Shown here: positions 1 through 9,297 of the stretch, piece by piece | Position numbering within the stretch: position 1 is the first letter of the stretch | Layout: the number at the start of each line of letters is the position of its first letter | Source: Candolleomyces eurysporus | Lineage: Eukaryota > Basidiomycota > Agaricomycetes > Agaricales > Psathyrellaceae | Direction: 5' to 3' | Assembly (NCBI GenBank): GCA_027579435.1 | Contig: JANBPK010000704.1 | Location: 186,001-250,000, forward strand | Length of the DNA: 64,000 nucleotides | Made by a program: the position numbers and the translations under genes | Notes under the pieces: model-generated | Databases searched by the model: none | What the model was told of the DNA's origin: nothing | What the model saw: the letters and a program-made list of their open reading frames with translations, nothing else

Positions 1-486
1 ATCGTCCGGAATTGTTGAGACGCCGTGCTCCAAGTGAGATAAATCTCTCCTCAGATCTTCAATGGCTTGTTTAAAGTCCTCCGGGGATCCATAGGCGGGA
101 GTTTCGCCCTTTGACATTCGGTTTGCCGGTGGACCGTAGTACCATCGCTCAACTAAGAGACCAGTGGCAACCAGAAAAGCACCCCACGTCAAAGATGCAC
201 TGAGAAAACCAGGCTTGGGCTGCTTTCTCGAGCTACTTTCCTCCTTGCCGCTTCCATCGTCATTGCGAGAATAATGGCGATTCTGACCAATGGTCCTCGG
301 TGATCGCTGAGAGCCAGTGGGAGGCCGGAGCGTCTGCAGCCTGCTGCACTGTGCTTGAGGTCGAAGACTGCGAAGACGAGATAGTAGCATTGGGAAAAGG
401 TGCGGTTTACATGCGGCAAGCCAGTGGAAGAAGTTGAACCGACCTGAGCCTTTACCTGCCATGCCAATAATGGCCGTCGTTGGCAT
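1..486 (-). CDS. DLD1: D-lactate dehydrogenase (cytochrome), mitochondrial, N-terminal part
   Basis: Partial gene running off the left edge. The minus-strand frame is open from an ATG at 484-486 (a second in-frame ATG lies at 460-462) to base 1. The first ~60 residues are rich in Arg, Ser and Leu with few acids, as expected of a mitochondrial presequence. A hydrophobic stretch (GAFLVATGLLVERWYYG) follows, like the inner-membrane anchor of fungal Dld1. Then comes the conserved segment AYGSPEDFKQAIEDLR, which precedes the FAD-binding (PCMH) domain in D-lactate dehydrogenases. The FAD and catalytic domains lie outside the window. The enzyme oxidises D-lactate to pyruvate and passes electrons to cytochrome c. 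It is divergent from the mS41 gene across a 322 bp shared promoter. Family assignment rests on this short conserved segment; another D-2-hydroxyacid dehydrogenase of the same FAD family is possible. Confidence 0.72.
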   Translation of the reverse strand, partial: MPTTAIIGMAGKGSGRFNFFHWLAACKPHLFPMLLSRLRSLRPQAQCSRLQTLRPPTGSQRSPRTIGQNRHYSRNDDGSGKEESSSRKQPKPGFLSASLTWGAFLVATGLLVERWYYGPPANRMSKGETPAYGSPEDFKQAIEDLRRDLSHLEHGVSTIPDD

Positions 487-808
487 CAGGTGGCGTCTAC
501 AGGCACCGGCGTTCTCACCATGAGGCCTGAGGAGAGCTTTCTCGCTCTCTGGCCTTATGAGACGGTATATCGGAGAAATATTATTGCTTCTGGCCCCACT
601 ATGGCTCGTCCTCTGGAGCAATACGTCTTCAACCACTGCGCCTGCAAGCTCAAACAGCCGACGCTTACCGCATTAGGCATTGATGGATGACTAACGCTGC
701 AGCCCGAAAAAAGCGGGGACGTGAATTCCGAGTTGGCAGTTTCGCGTTCCGCGTTCTGTTCTCCTCCTCCGTGTCGCTGCTGGGCTTTACAGTCTCTCTC
801 GTATCGGC

Positions 809-1415
809 ATGTCGCTGCTTTCATCCTGGTCTCTAACATCTCGGCTGTCTCGGCCGTTGGCTCTGCTCACTCGTTCGCTCGCAACGACGACACAGCAACG
901 ACCAGTTCCTTCGCCGCAGGGTACGTTCCTGGCCAATTGCGCAGATACCCTTTGATATTCAACAGCAGGTCAAGGCTCTATCAAAACCGCTGAGGATTTC
1001 CTCAAATCTATTGGCAGGGAATCGGAGTCAAAAGTCTCTCCCAATAGCTGGACCGAATTCTGGGGTTATGACGGTCAGGCTCTGCGGAAAGCTGGGCTTG
1101 CCGTTAGGGACCGAAGGTACGTCGCAAATCCATCGATTGTGACTTAAATCCGCTGATACAGCTCTATCACGCTCTTTACAGATACATTCTCTGGTGTATG
1201 GAGAAATATCGTCAGGGTCTCGCCCCGCAGGAGTTCGCCCATCAACCACAGGCGAAAAAGACTGTTCGAGGGTCAGTGCTGTCGGGTGGTACTTCTGGTT
1301 ACAGATGATGACCTCTTTTTCATGTTGTAGGTGGGGACCTAAAGTCCAGAATGGCAAGCGAATCCGGTCGAAACGCATCAAGGATAAGACCAAGAAGTTC
1401 AAGCAGGTTTCGTAG
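809..1415 (+). CDS. FYV4: mitochondrial small ribosomal subunit protein mS41 (IGR motif, Fyv4-like)
   Basis: Four exons: 809-920, 969-1116, 1182-1271 and 1331-1415. All junctions are GT...AG and keep frame. The first exon encodes a Ser/Arg/Leu/Thr-rich mitochondrial presequence. Exon 2 holds the family signature: TAEDFLKSIGRESESK followed by SWTEFWGYDGQALRKAGL, the IGR/SAM-like fold of mS41. Exon 3 continues with RYILWCMEKYRQGLAPQEF. The last exon is a Lys/Arg-rich tail (GKRIRSKRIKDKTKKFKQ), typical of a ribosomal protein. The protein is about 144 residues, a usual size for the family. It acts in the mitoribosome small subunit in the matrix. It shares an upstream region with the mitochondrial DLD gene on the other strand. 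Confidence 0.82.
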
Positions 1416-1844
1416 CCCATTGTTCATAGCCGAAAAAGTACATCTCTTTAACGCACATCTGTGCTAATTTCATGGTTCGTCCAATAACCACCGTGATTTC
1501 ATGTTCTTTCGAGGCCCGAAACCAGAACCTTTGCCCTGACTCGTCTAAACCTCCCGGTGAATCCTTATTAGTCTATTTGTCAGTTTAAATTATGCAGTAA
1601 GTGCACTAAATGGCTGGTTAATATATTAATCAATCTGTGAATCCACAGCGTTTAGAAACATGAGTGCGAATCGAAGCGAAAGAAAGGTAGGAATACGAAT
1701 TAAAAAAGCAGGAGGTAGGTCGTGTAAGGAAGTCCGTCGTCAATGTGCTATTGATACATATAGGACATCATGAAATGAATGAAAGAGCAAAGAGAAGCAT
1801 ATTAAAAAGGAAGCATAATCGCAAAATAATCGAAGCAAGGTAGA
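1416..1844. other. convergent intergenic spacer
   Basis: AT-rich stretch between the 3' ends of the mS41 gene (plus) and the zinc-finger gene (minus). It presumably holds both 3' UTRs and polyadenylation signals. I see no coding frame or repeat in it. Confidence 0.6.
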
Positions 1845-2957
1845 TCAATGGCATCCCTCCAGCTGGTGACTGACGAACCCCACGCAGGCGTTCGTGCGGC
1901 TTTTGACATGTCGAGTTAGGGCATCACCCCTGCTGAAAGACTGGCGACACCCTCCGATTCGCGTCTCCCCTGAGAGTAGATAGGGCGTGCCACCACGGTC
2001 GTTGGACCTGATAGACTCCTGCTTCCACTCTGGAAGCGCCTCGAACTCCTCGAGGAGGATGCCCTTGCACACATGCCCGCGGCAAACCGTGCTGTCCGCC
2101 TCCCGAAGATGCGCCCGAAGGTGCCTCCTGAAGTCGGGCATACGAGGCTTGGTCTTCATCTTGAACCCGCAGAGGGCGTCGGGACACGTGTAGTTGAGCG
2201 AATTTGCGACGTCGGTGCGGCTGAGCGCGCTGCGCATCAGCTCGGCGAGTTCTCCAGAGACCTGATGGACTCGAGAAGGAGGTGCTGTACGGGCCCGCCT
2301 GGGAGTCGAGTAAGGAGCCTTGCGAGGGGACCTAGGAGGCGGAGTCGTAGACTTTGCTTTGCGTCTGGAGGCGGGCGCTGGCTGAGATTGCCGTCGGCGA
2401 GGAGTAGATCGAGACGAGGATGGCAAATAGTCTTCGTCCTTTTCATCGTCGCTAATCCCGTAAGCGTCGAGGTCGGAGATCTCTGGATCGGACGGTAAAG
2501 TTAAGAGCGTAGTGGCCGTTGAGCTGGGGACTGGACTCTCGCTGTTATCTGAGGAGGAATCGGAATCGGTTATGGGGGATGCGGGGAGCACTCTTGCTGT
2601 GCTTAATTGCGCGGTCGCGAGCAGCTCTGGCGAAGACGGAGTTGAGAAGCCGCCGTCGATGAAGTCAAAGAAGCTGGGTCTTTGAACGCGCAATTAGTTC
2701 TGAAAATGCACTCCAGAGTTAGACGCGACTCACTGGTGCAAAGCCTTGGGCGAAATAGTTCTTGTTGAGGGAAGTGTGGCAGGTGGCAGAAGGGACGGTA
2801 CGGGGAACGACCAAGGCAAATCGTATATGTCGTTTTGAGGAGAGAGTGAGTGGAGCTGTTGGGTTCCCTTGAACAACTCTTCGAGATTGATGAGGTCCAG
2901 GTTGAGGCCCAAGGAGGGCATACCACTCTCAGAGTCGGTATGGGCTGCAGGAACCAT
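1845..2957 (-). CDS. atypical C2H2-type zinc-finger protein
   Basis: Two exons. Exon 1 starts at ATG 2955-2957 (MVPAAHTDSESG) and ends near 2727. A short intron leads to exon 2, which is open to the stop at 1845-1847. The simplest CAG acceptor falls just before LHHFFDFIDGG; an AG further upstream would put a stop codon in frame. The middle of the protein is Ser/Pro/Arg-rich and disordered with an acidic patch (DDEKDEDYL), then basic Pro/Arg repeats. The C-terminal third carries two loose zinc-binding units: C-x4-C-x15-H-x3-H (from YTCPDALCG to HLRAH) and a second around GGCRQSFSRGDALTRHV, ending in ...NACVG instead of a second His. This SFSRGDALTRH unit with terminal Cys is common in agaricomycete C2H2 proteins. 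Probably a nuclear DNA-binding protein; targets unknown. Confidence 0.65.
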
Positions 2958-3721
2958 GAGGACGATGAAAGCGGTGGGGGTATGGGCTGTAAACAAACAC
3001 AGGAATGAGGGTCATTATATATTTCAGCCGGTCCTCCTTTGTTAACTCAGCGAGCTTGCTTCAAATCCTTTGAAAATCCCCGCTCATCGACCAAGGACCC
3101 ACAACATCCGTTGATATCACCTCATGGCAAAGCGCGTCTAAATATGGAATGATGTGAATTTCGGAAAACAAAGCAGACAAAGGTGGGCCTGACGACGAAG
3201 TGACTTCCTTCCGCTACTCCTTACTTTGCAAACAACAAAAATCAAACGTCAGGGACCAGCAAATCCGTCTCGGCGCCACCATATTTTTACCAGTTTTCTC
3301 TTTGTTATCAAGTTTTCGAGGGATAGTTTGACTAGCACTCTTCAATGGGCGTCTAGATCATATTGTGATATGGCTAAGGGTCGTCCTAGGTGCGGAGTCT
3401 CTCGGATAAATACCGACGCCCACAAAGATCAAAATCCAAAGCGCGCGATACTCGACATGAGGCTGAAGCGAATTATGGAGAAGAAAGCAAGGATTTGACT
3501 GACGGTGCGCGCTAACCGTACTCGTGTTCGCGGCATCTCCCGACTTGCTGATGATGGGCACTGCAATGGCCCAAGCAAGGTTGCTTCGATTCGCTTGGCA
3601 TTTAAGGATCAACGTATTAAGATAAGTGGAAGGGGACCGGGCCAGAGAACAATGGGCGACCCTGCAGGCCGATTACATCGATTGACAGCTCGAGAACATG
3701 TGAACATGACGAAGTCCTTTC
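2958..3721. other. spacer upstream of the zinc-finger gene
   Basis: Region between the zinc-finger start (minus) and the SNIP1 stop (minus). Short frames exist on both strands, including one minus-strand stretch with a hydrophobic run (ALWILIFVGVGIYP, about 3420-3460), but none has convincing splice structure or a family I know. Best read as promoter and 5' UTR of the zinc-finger gene plus the SNIP1 3' UTR. Confidence 0.5.
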
Positions 3722-4765
3722 TCAGGCAGCCTCATCGTGGAGAAGGACATATTCTCGACCAGAAGTCCCAAATTTGATCACTTAGAATGATGAGGACTAC
3801 ATTAGCCAGTGATAGAAGAGATTTGGGGAAGGACATACCATCCCCAGCTGCGAGTTCATAATAACGTGCTGGTGGAATTTTTTCATCGTTGACCATAGTG
3901 CCATTAGTTGACTCTAGATCGATAACGTAGGGCCTGATAGCGACGAATATTAGCTGGGGCAATGAGGTGAAAATGGAGGGCTCACTTTATTATCCCCTTC
4001 CTATTTCCCAGTTCATCTTGCTCGTGAACCAATCGGTCTAAAAGTTGCGAGTCGAGTCAACAATGGTACTCACACGTCATAGGAACACACCTACGCTGTA
4101 TGGCAGCATGCTGTTTCGAACATGAGGGATGGTCCAGGAGAATGTCCGCCACCAGTCGGTCTCTCCCAATGAGATAAGCACTTTGACGATGAACGTGCAT
4201 CATCTCTAGAAGCAAAGCATCAATCACGGTGCGGTCGAGGGCAGAGGGTGAACAACAACATACCGAGCTGCTCGGAGCCTTTGAAAACATACAATCTCCA
4301 TCCAAGCAACGGCTTTCGAGCTTCAGGGGGCTCATTATACTTCAAAACCGTACTTGTACCATCCGCAGCTTTCACAGTGTTGGTCTCAGCGGCAAGGAGG
4401 CCTGAGGGCTTGAAATTGGGTTTGGCCTTATCCTCTGACTCGTCCACCGACCTGGAACGAGAACGTGGTCCTCTTGAGCCACGTCGCGGCGACGCTGACC
4501 TTCTTTGTGATCTCCTGCTCGAGTCTCCTTCAGCTTGCCGATCGTACCGTTCCCTGTCCTTTCTTCTCTCCCGTTCACGCTCCCTCTCGTCATAGTCCCT
4601 GTCGTCCCGCCTGGGCCTCCTACTCGAAGAGCCTCGGTCGTAGTCCCTGTCCCTGGGTTCATTACGACTGTGTTTCGATCTGTCCCCATTTCTGCTAGAG
4701 TGGCGCGAATAGTTATCGTCATAACATGAACCGCGTCGTGGAGGAGAAACCGAGTTACGGGGCAT
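3722..4765 (-). CDS. PML1: FHA-domain protein, SNIP1 / Pml1 (RES complex) homologue
   Basis: Five exons joined by short introns; start ATG 4763-4765, stop at 3722-3724. The N-terminal ~110 residues are an Arg/Ser/Asp/Glu-rich RS-like tail. The rest is a complete SNIP1-type forkhead-associated domain: LLGWRLYVFKGSEQL, YLIGRDRLVADILLDHPSCS, KQHAAIQ, then KPYVIDLESTNGTMVND and PPARYYELAAGDVIKFG, ending GREYVLLHDE. The phosphopeptide-binding residues (GR, S, H and the STNGT loop) are all present. In yeast Pml1 is part of the RES pre-mRNA retention and splicing complex; human SNIP1 is in the activated spliceosome. The exon 2/3 junction only keeps frame with the GTAGGT donor at 4094-4089, giving IQHRLVHEQ, which agrees with human SNIP1 spacing. 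Nuclear splicing factor. Confidence 0.92.
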
Positions 4766-6348
4766 TTTCAGTGTGGTGTTGCGGTGAGGTGTGGTCTGAA
4801 GGCGTGGGTTACGCAGTAAAAAGGAAATTTCAGCGGTAAAACACCCTGTTTCCCAGCAGTTGACGTCGTCCGAACGTCGCAGATGGAAGAAAAAGTCAAG
4901 TTCACGCCCAACCTCAACATCAGGTGTGCTTTGCACCGGTCCGCCGGCACCTCCGGGCCGCCCGCTACCGCCCCGCGCCGGAATGACCATAAACAGGCGT
5001 ATCAACCCCTAATGTGAATGAAAATCTGTTCATTGAGAAGATCGACCATATACCGACCGTATCCTCGAGATCAAAAGCAAGAAGTGAATCTAGACGGAAT
5101 ATGTATAGGTTGCCGAGGATCGACGCAGTGTACCTGGGAGTGCCTCAATTCACCGCACTAACTTCATCATCTGCACGGCTTGAAATTAAGGTCACCGAAC
5201 ATATTTCATTCCAATTAGGTTCCACCCTGATAAAATTACATTCACTTAGGCTATTATGTGTTGAATGTCACATTATACGCTGCGTCAGTCGCCCAAATGG
5301 AGACCTAAAGCCTAAATAACCAAAAGCAAACTTAGATGCAGCTCAATCACCAGTGTCAAGTACACTCAGGATCACGTTGGCGGATGCAAGCAAAAGTCTA
5401 GGCTCAGCAATAGCTCGCCAGAATACACATGATACGATCCAAGTATCCCTGCCGTCCTTTGACGAGGGTGACCAGGGTAGACCTGCTGAACGACGGGGTA
5501 CACAACCTCGGTCCAACCTCGGTCCTGGACAAGAGATTCAGGATCTCTAGAACAGTAGAGGAGGTCCCATCATCTTTCGGTCAACTTCGCGTCATGGATC
5601 AATTATCAATTAAAAGAAACACGAAGTCAACAAACACCTTCGAAATCGACGAAGATGTACCCATGAAATGTCACAGTTTAATCCTCCCGAGTAACACCAA
5701 ATTGCACGCGTTACAAATTCCTTTTATACACTTTCACCTCTCAAGGTCGTTCGCTTCCCCTAAGATATACCGATGTTTACCCCGGACTTTTCATGATTTC
5801 AAAATGTATTTCCAACAATCAAGGTGACGGCGCAAGCGAGAACCCATCGGGAAGCATGAGAGAACCAACGTCCAAGAGAGAGCTCCCAGGATAACCCGAA
5901 TACCTAACACGAGGGAGAATAAGACTTCGGTCTGAATATCTTTACGCTTGTGTCCGCTGGCCGTATTTAGTTCCGTCTTGGTTATCGACTACTCTCGACT
6001 TGGGCCCCTAGTAGCCTACTCCATTTGTCGGGGCGGGACTTGTTGTAAGAGAATGTCAATGACGATCCATCACGCATCACTGACACATAGCGCGCGTTCT
6101 ATAACTTCCGTTTCAGCAAAAGAGGCGGCGTACGATCGGGAGAGTAATGTGAAGGGCTATATCGTCTAGGGCTTTAACTTTATGGGCTTTGGGAGGCCTA
6201 ACGGCTCTCTATTGAAGACGATGAGTTATAGCTTTCTGATTGTATTTCCCCGCCCCAGTTTGTTGAGTACATGTACAAATGATCATAAGGCAATCTGGTA
6301 CTGAAAGATCTTAGAAACCATTGCTGGCGCACGGAAGATGAACTTACG
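4766..6348. other. long region without a recognised gene
   Basis: About 1.6 kb upstream of SNIP1. Plus-strand frames (5014-5319, 5429-5827, 5948-6169) are short, have no domain I recognise and do not join through good splice sites. It probably contains the SNIP1 promoter (note the GACGTCGTC motif near 4862) and otherwise unexplained sequence. Confidence 0.4.
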
Positions 6349-7098
6349 TCAAGTTACAGGCCCAGTGTCAGGCCCTTCGCTGGCAGTACGGCAACGAACG
6401 CCTTGAGAGGCTTGACAATATTCGACTAGATTCTCAATATCCCCCTTGACGTCACTGATCCATGGACTCGGAGGACTGCGATCCAGCCAGACTTTCAACG
6501 CAAAAATCTCGCCTTCATCGTCTTGAACTTCCAAGGGTTCTCCATGGATGGGCCTCCAGTGTTCGGCTGAAGCGGGGAAATTTGGGGATCGCCGCGAAAT
6601 TGAACGTCCTTTGAGGGGATAAGGAAACACGAGACTAGAGGGATCAACTGAACGACTGTGGCTGTCTTCATTCAAAGGAAAGCGCCTAGTCGTAGATACT
6701 TCGGAATGGAATAGTCTTTGCCCATATTCAACTGCTTCGCTGACGGACGTCCATTTTGACGAAGACGGTAGTCTGAAGGAGACCGACCCGGAAGCATAAG
6801 TCATGCAGTCAGCGGTTGGTCCCAGAGACGGGAGCTGTCCAGTGGGACTTTGCTTGATTATTACCGGATCAGGGTGGCCAATTGACAACAGCGCCAAAGA
6901 GGGCGGGTGAGCCTGTCGACCAGGTGGCTGCGGGAGGGTGCAGAAGAGACATATATCGCCTGCCGTATCGTCTGAGAAGCGGGGTGGGTAAACGTCCGAG
7001 TTTCCAGCGGTGCAGGGCGTGTCGGGGGAACCACCATATTTGTCGCATCGAATTGAGGATCTTCCGGGAAGGGTGCAGGGAGAGAAGGCTCAAGATAA
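6349..7098 (-). CDS. hypothetical protein, 3' part of a probable multi-exon gene
   Basis: One minus-strand frame stays open for about 250 codons from an AG acceptor near 7098 to a stop at 6349-6351, far longer than expected by chance here. It has no internal Met near its beginning, so it is most likely the terminal exon of a spliced gene. The preceding frame (LQSSSGI, about 7140-7230) can join it in phase through a 47 bp intron with a weak GTTGGC donor; further exons may reach ~7860 (LYDPRTYQLAVYK). The start is unresolved. The exon begins Cys-rich (Cys at PCTL, IRCDKYGG, PCTAGN, DICLFC), then turns Ser/Pro-rich, and ends with an acidic patch (VQDDEGEIFALKVWLDRS). No known family recognised. 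Confidence 0.42.
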
Positions 7099-9297
7099 CA
7101 GAATTACGCAAGATAGATAGCCAAAGATGGCCAACCTATTCCAGAAGAACTTTGCAAATTTACAGCCAGAATGGCAGAGGACAAACAGGTATGGTGACAG
7201 ACATGGAAGCGAATACTTGGCCCTGTGGAACTGGCGAATTCTGGCTTTTGCTGTCAGGTCGATTGGCGTCCCTCCCCAAAGAGAGGCCTAGATATTTGAG
7301 TTTTCGCCTTGCAGGAACGGTTTTGCGAGTGCTTGGAAGGGCAGTGAACAGGTTGTCGTCCAATAGGATATGTTCCTATCTCGCAGATTGTCCCTAAAGA
7401 TGCCGAGGGGGTCAGCAGATACGCGATGTTTAGAGCACCATGGAGGCACGCTTAGCGAAACTGTGATCCTTACTGTGAGGAGCTGGGGAAGTTTGCTTGC
7501 CAGATGCTCTGATACAATTGCAGTGCGGCCACCAACGCTGACTTCTGAAAAGCACGTGGGCCACAACTCAACAGATCGTCGAGGGCATCTAGTGGAATTC
7601 AAAGATAGTCGGTAGTCTTGAAACTATGTCTAGTAGACGCTCTGGTCGATCTGCATACCGAAGATATAGAAACCTTTGTAAACGGCTAACTGATATGTGC
7701 GTGGATCATATAAAATTGCATCCGGGTGGCTTTTCGAGGAGCGGGTGCTCTCAGTAGACGAATTTGGGGAGTGTGCGGGGGAGCGGAACGCACACATATC
7801 CCGTAAGAAATCATCTTTCACCGTTTCGAGCCTCACAAAAACACGGCTGATAGTTTACGGCGAGGAGCAACTACCTGTATTGCAGCACGGGGGGCTACTC
7901 GTTCTGTATCTCCTATTTGTTTTGACAGAGTTAGAGTGCGTCGATTACAAAATGGAATAATGGGGGGAGGGTTTAGGACCCCACATGCCGAGTCACTTGG
8001 CTATATGTAGCGTGGTTAATTTAATTTGGGGTACATATGATAAAGCCTTATAGGGGCGGGGCTTCCAGTGAATGCTTACGGCGGCAAGTCAGGACTCTGG
8101 AACCCCTGTGGTAATTATGCCGCCACTGGCTCAGACGAGCTGATCTACGCCATGCTGCCTTGATACCCACTGATACCCACTGACAAGTACAGCAGTTGCG
8201 ATGAAGCAAATTCTGTGCTGGCCTTTCATCAGACGAACCCGTATTGACGAACGGATGGGCGCGCAGTCTGGACCCATACATATGATTGCACGCAACGCAA
8301 CGGACATCAAAGATTTTCCTGCCGCGCGTGCGCGCATCATATGGGTGTCGTCCTGGCGCCGAGTCCATGTCTAGCGTGGACTTTGGTACTTGAGCCTTTC
8401 CGAGGCTCCCACAGGACCTCTTCCCATCTCAGAGCCTGCAGGCAGACCCCCATATGTCGATACACAGGAGCCAAAGGGATGACGAGGTGTGTTGGGTCCT
8501 CGCGGGCCCCCGTTGACGACAAAACGGTGGCGCAGAGAGCCCTGATCCGACGACACGCCTCCACAAGCACACTTTCTGCAGTTGGTAGGGACATGTAAGA
8601 ACCGAGTAAAATGAAGGAAGGCCGCACGCAGAGACATCCCAAAGAGTTCTATCACAGGTCGCCGTAGCTATAATACTTATGAGAGAACAGAGGCCATATT
8701 TAGTAGACACGGCACGCCAGATGTCAAGGTCATCACGGTTTTTTCTTTAATCAGTTCCAGAAGATAGAAAACGCAATTGGACCTTTGAAGGAGGCCTGGG
8801 TTATGATCAAAGACCACCATCACTAATCGTCCCAATTCCAGTCGAACATATCTTTGCGCAGATCTGAAAAGATCAAAAGGGGCTAACCGGCACCGGGAGT
8901 AATGTTGGGGTCAATGCCGGTGCCGCCAGAACTCAACGTTACGCTCAAGCCCTTTAAAGTCGGAGTGCTCGGAAAATTGGCAGAAACATGGCAACTGCGA
9001 AATTGAGAGGTGAGAACAAGATGGGAGGGGAAAAGGAGAAAGCACAAGGACCTGGAGAAAATGGAGCAACGAATCGGCGACTTATGACGACCCGATAAAG
9101 GAGGTTGCAAATATGCAGAAACAAATGGCAACACCTCGTTATGGAAGGCCCTGAGATCGACTTTGCAACCATCTTCGTGACCAGGGCAAAATGCCAAAGA
9201 GAGAGCTTGGAGCTGGTATATCTAATGGACTATCCGTCGCTTCTTCGCGACCTTTGTCTTCCCGACTTTTTCTGTCTCCGGCCAAGTTTCTTTGGTT
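7099..9297. other. unresolved region with possible upstream exons
   Basis: The first ~750 bases may contain 5' exons of the hypothetical gene at 6349-7098. From about 7870 to 9297 I see only overlapping short frames on both strands and no recognisable protein. A short direct repeat (two copies of GATACCCACT) lies at 8162-8181. The last few hundred bases should hold the promoter of the Zn2Cys6 factor. Confidence 0.35.

Noticed and set aside
189..467. Minus-strand frame beginning MAWQVKAQVGS
   Set aside because: It is a shifted frame over the presequence of the DLD gene; the frame from 486 stays open to the window edge and carries the conserved segment.
2073..2498. Plus-strand frame of 141 codons
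   Set aside because: Antisense shadow of the Arg/Pro-rich part of the zinc-finger gene.
8048..8710. Several overlapping minus-strand frames
   Set aside because: Three frames are open over the same bases, which is a GC effect; none has a known motif.
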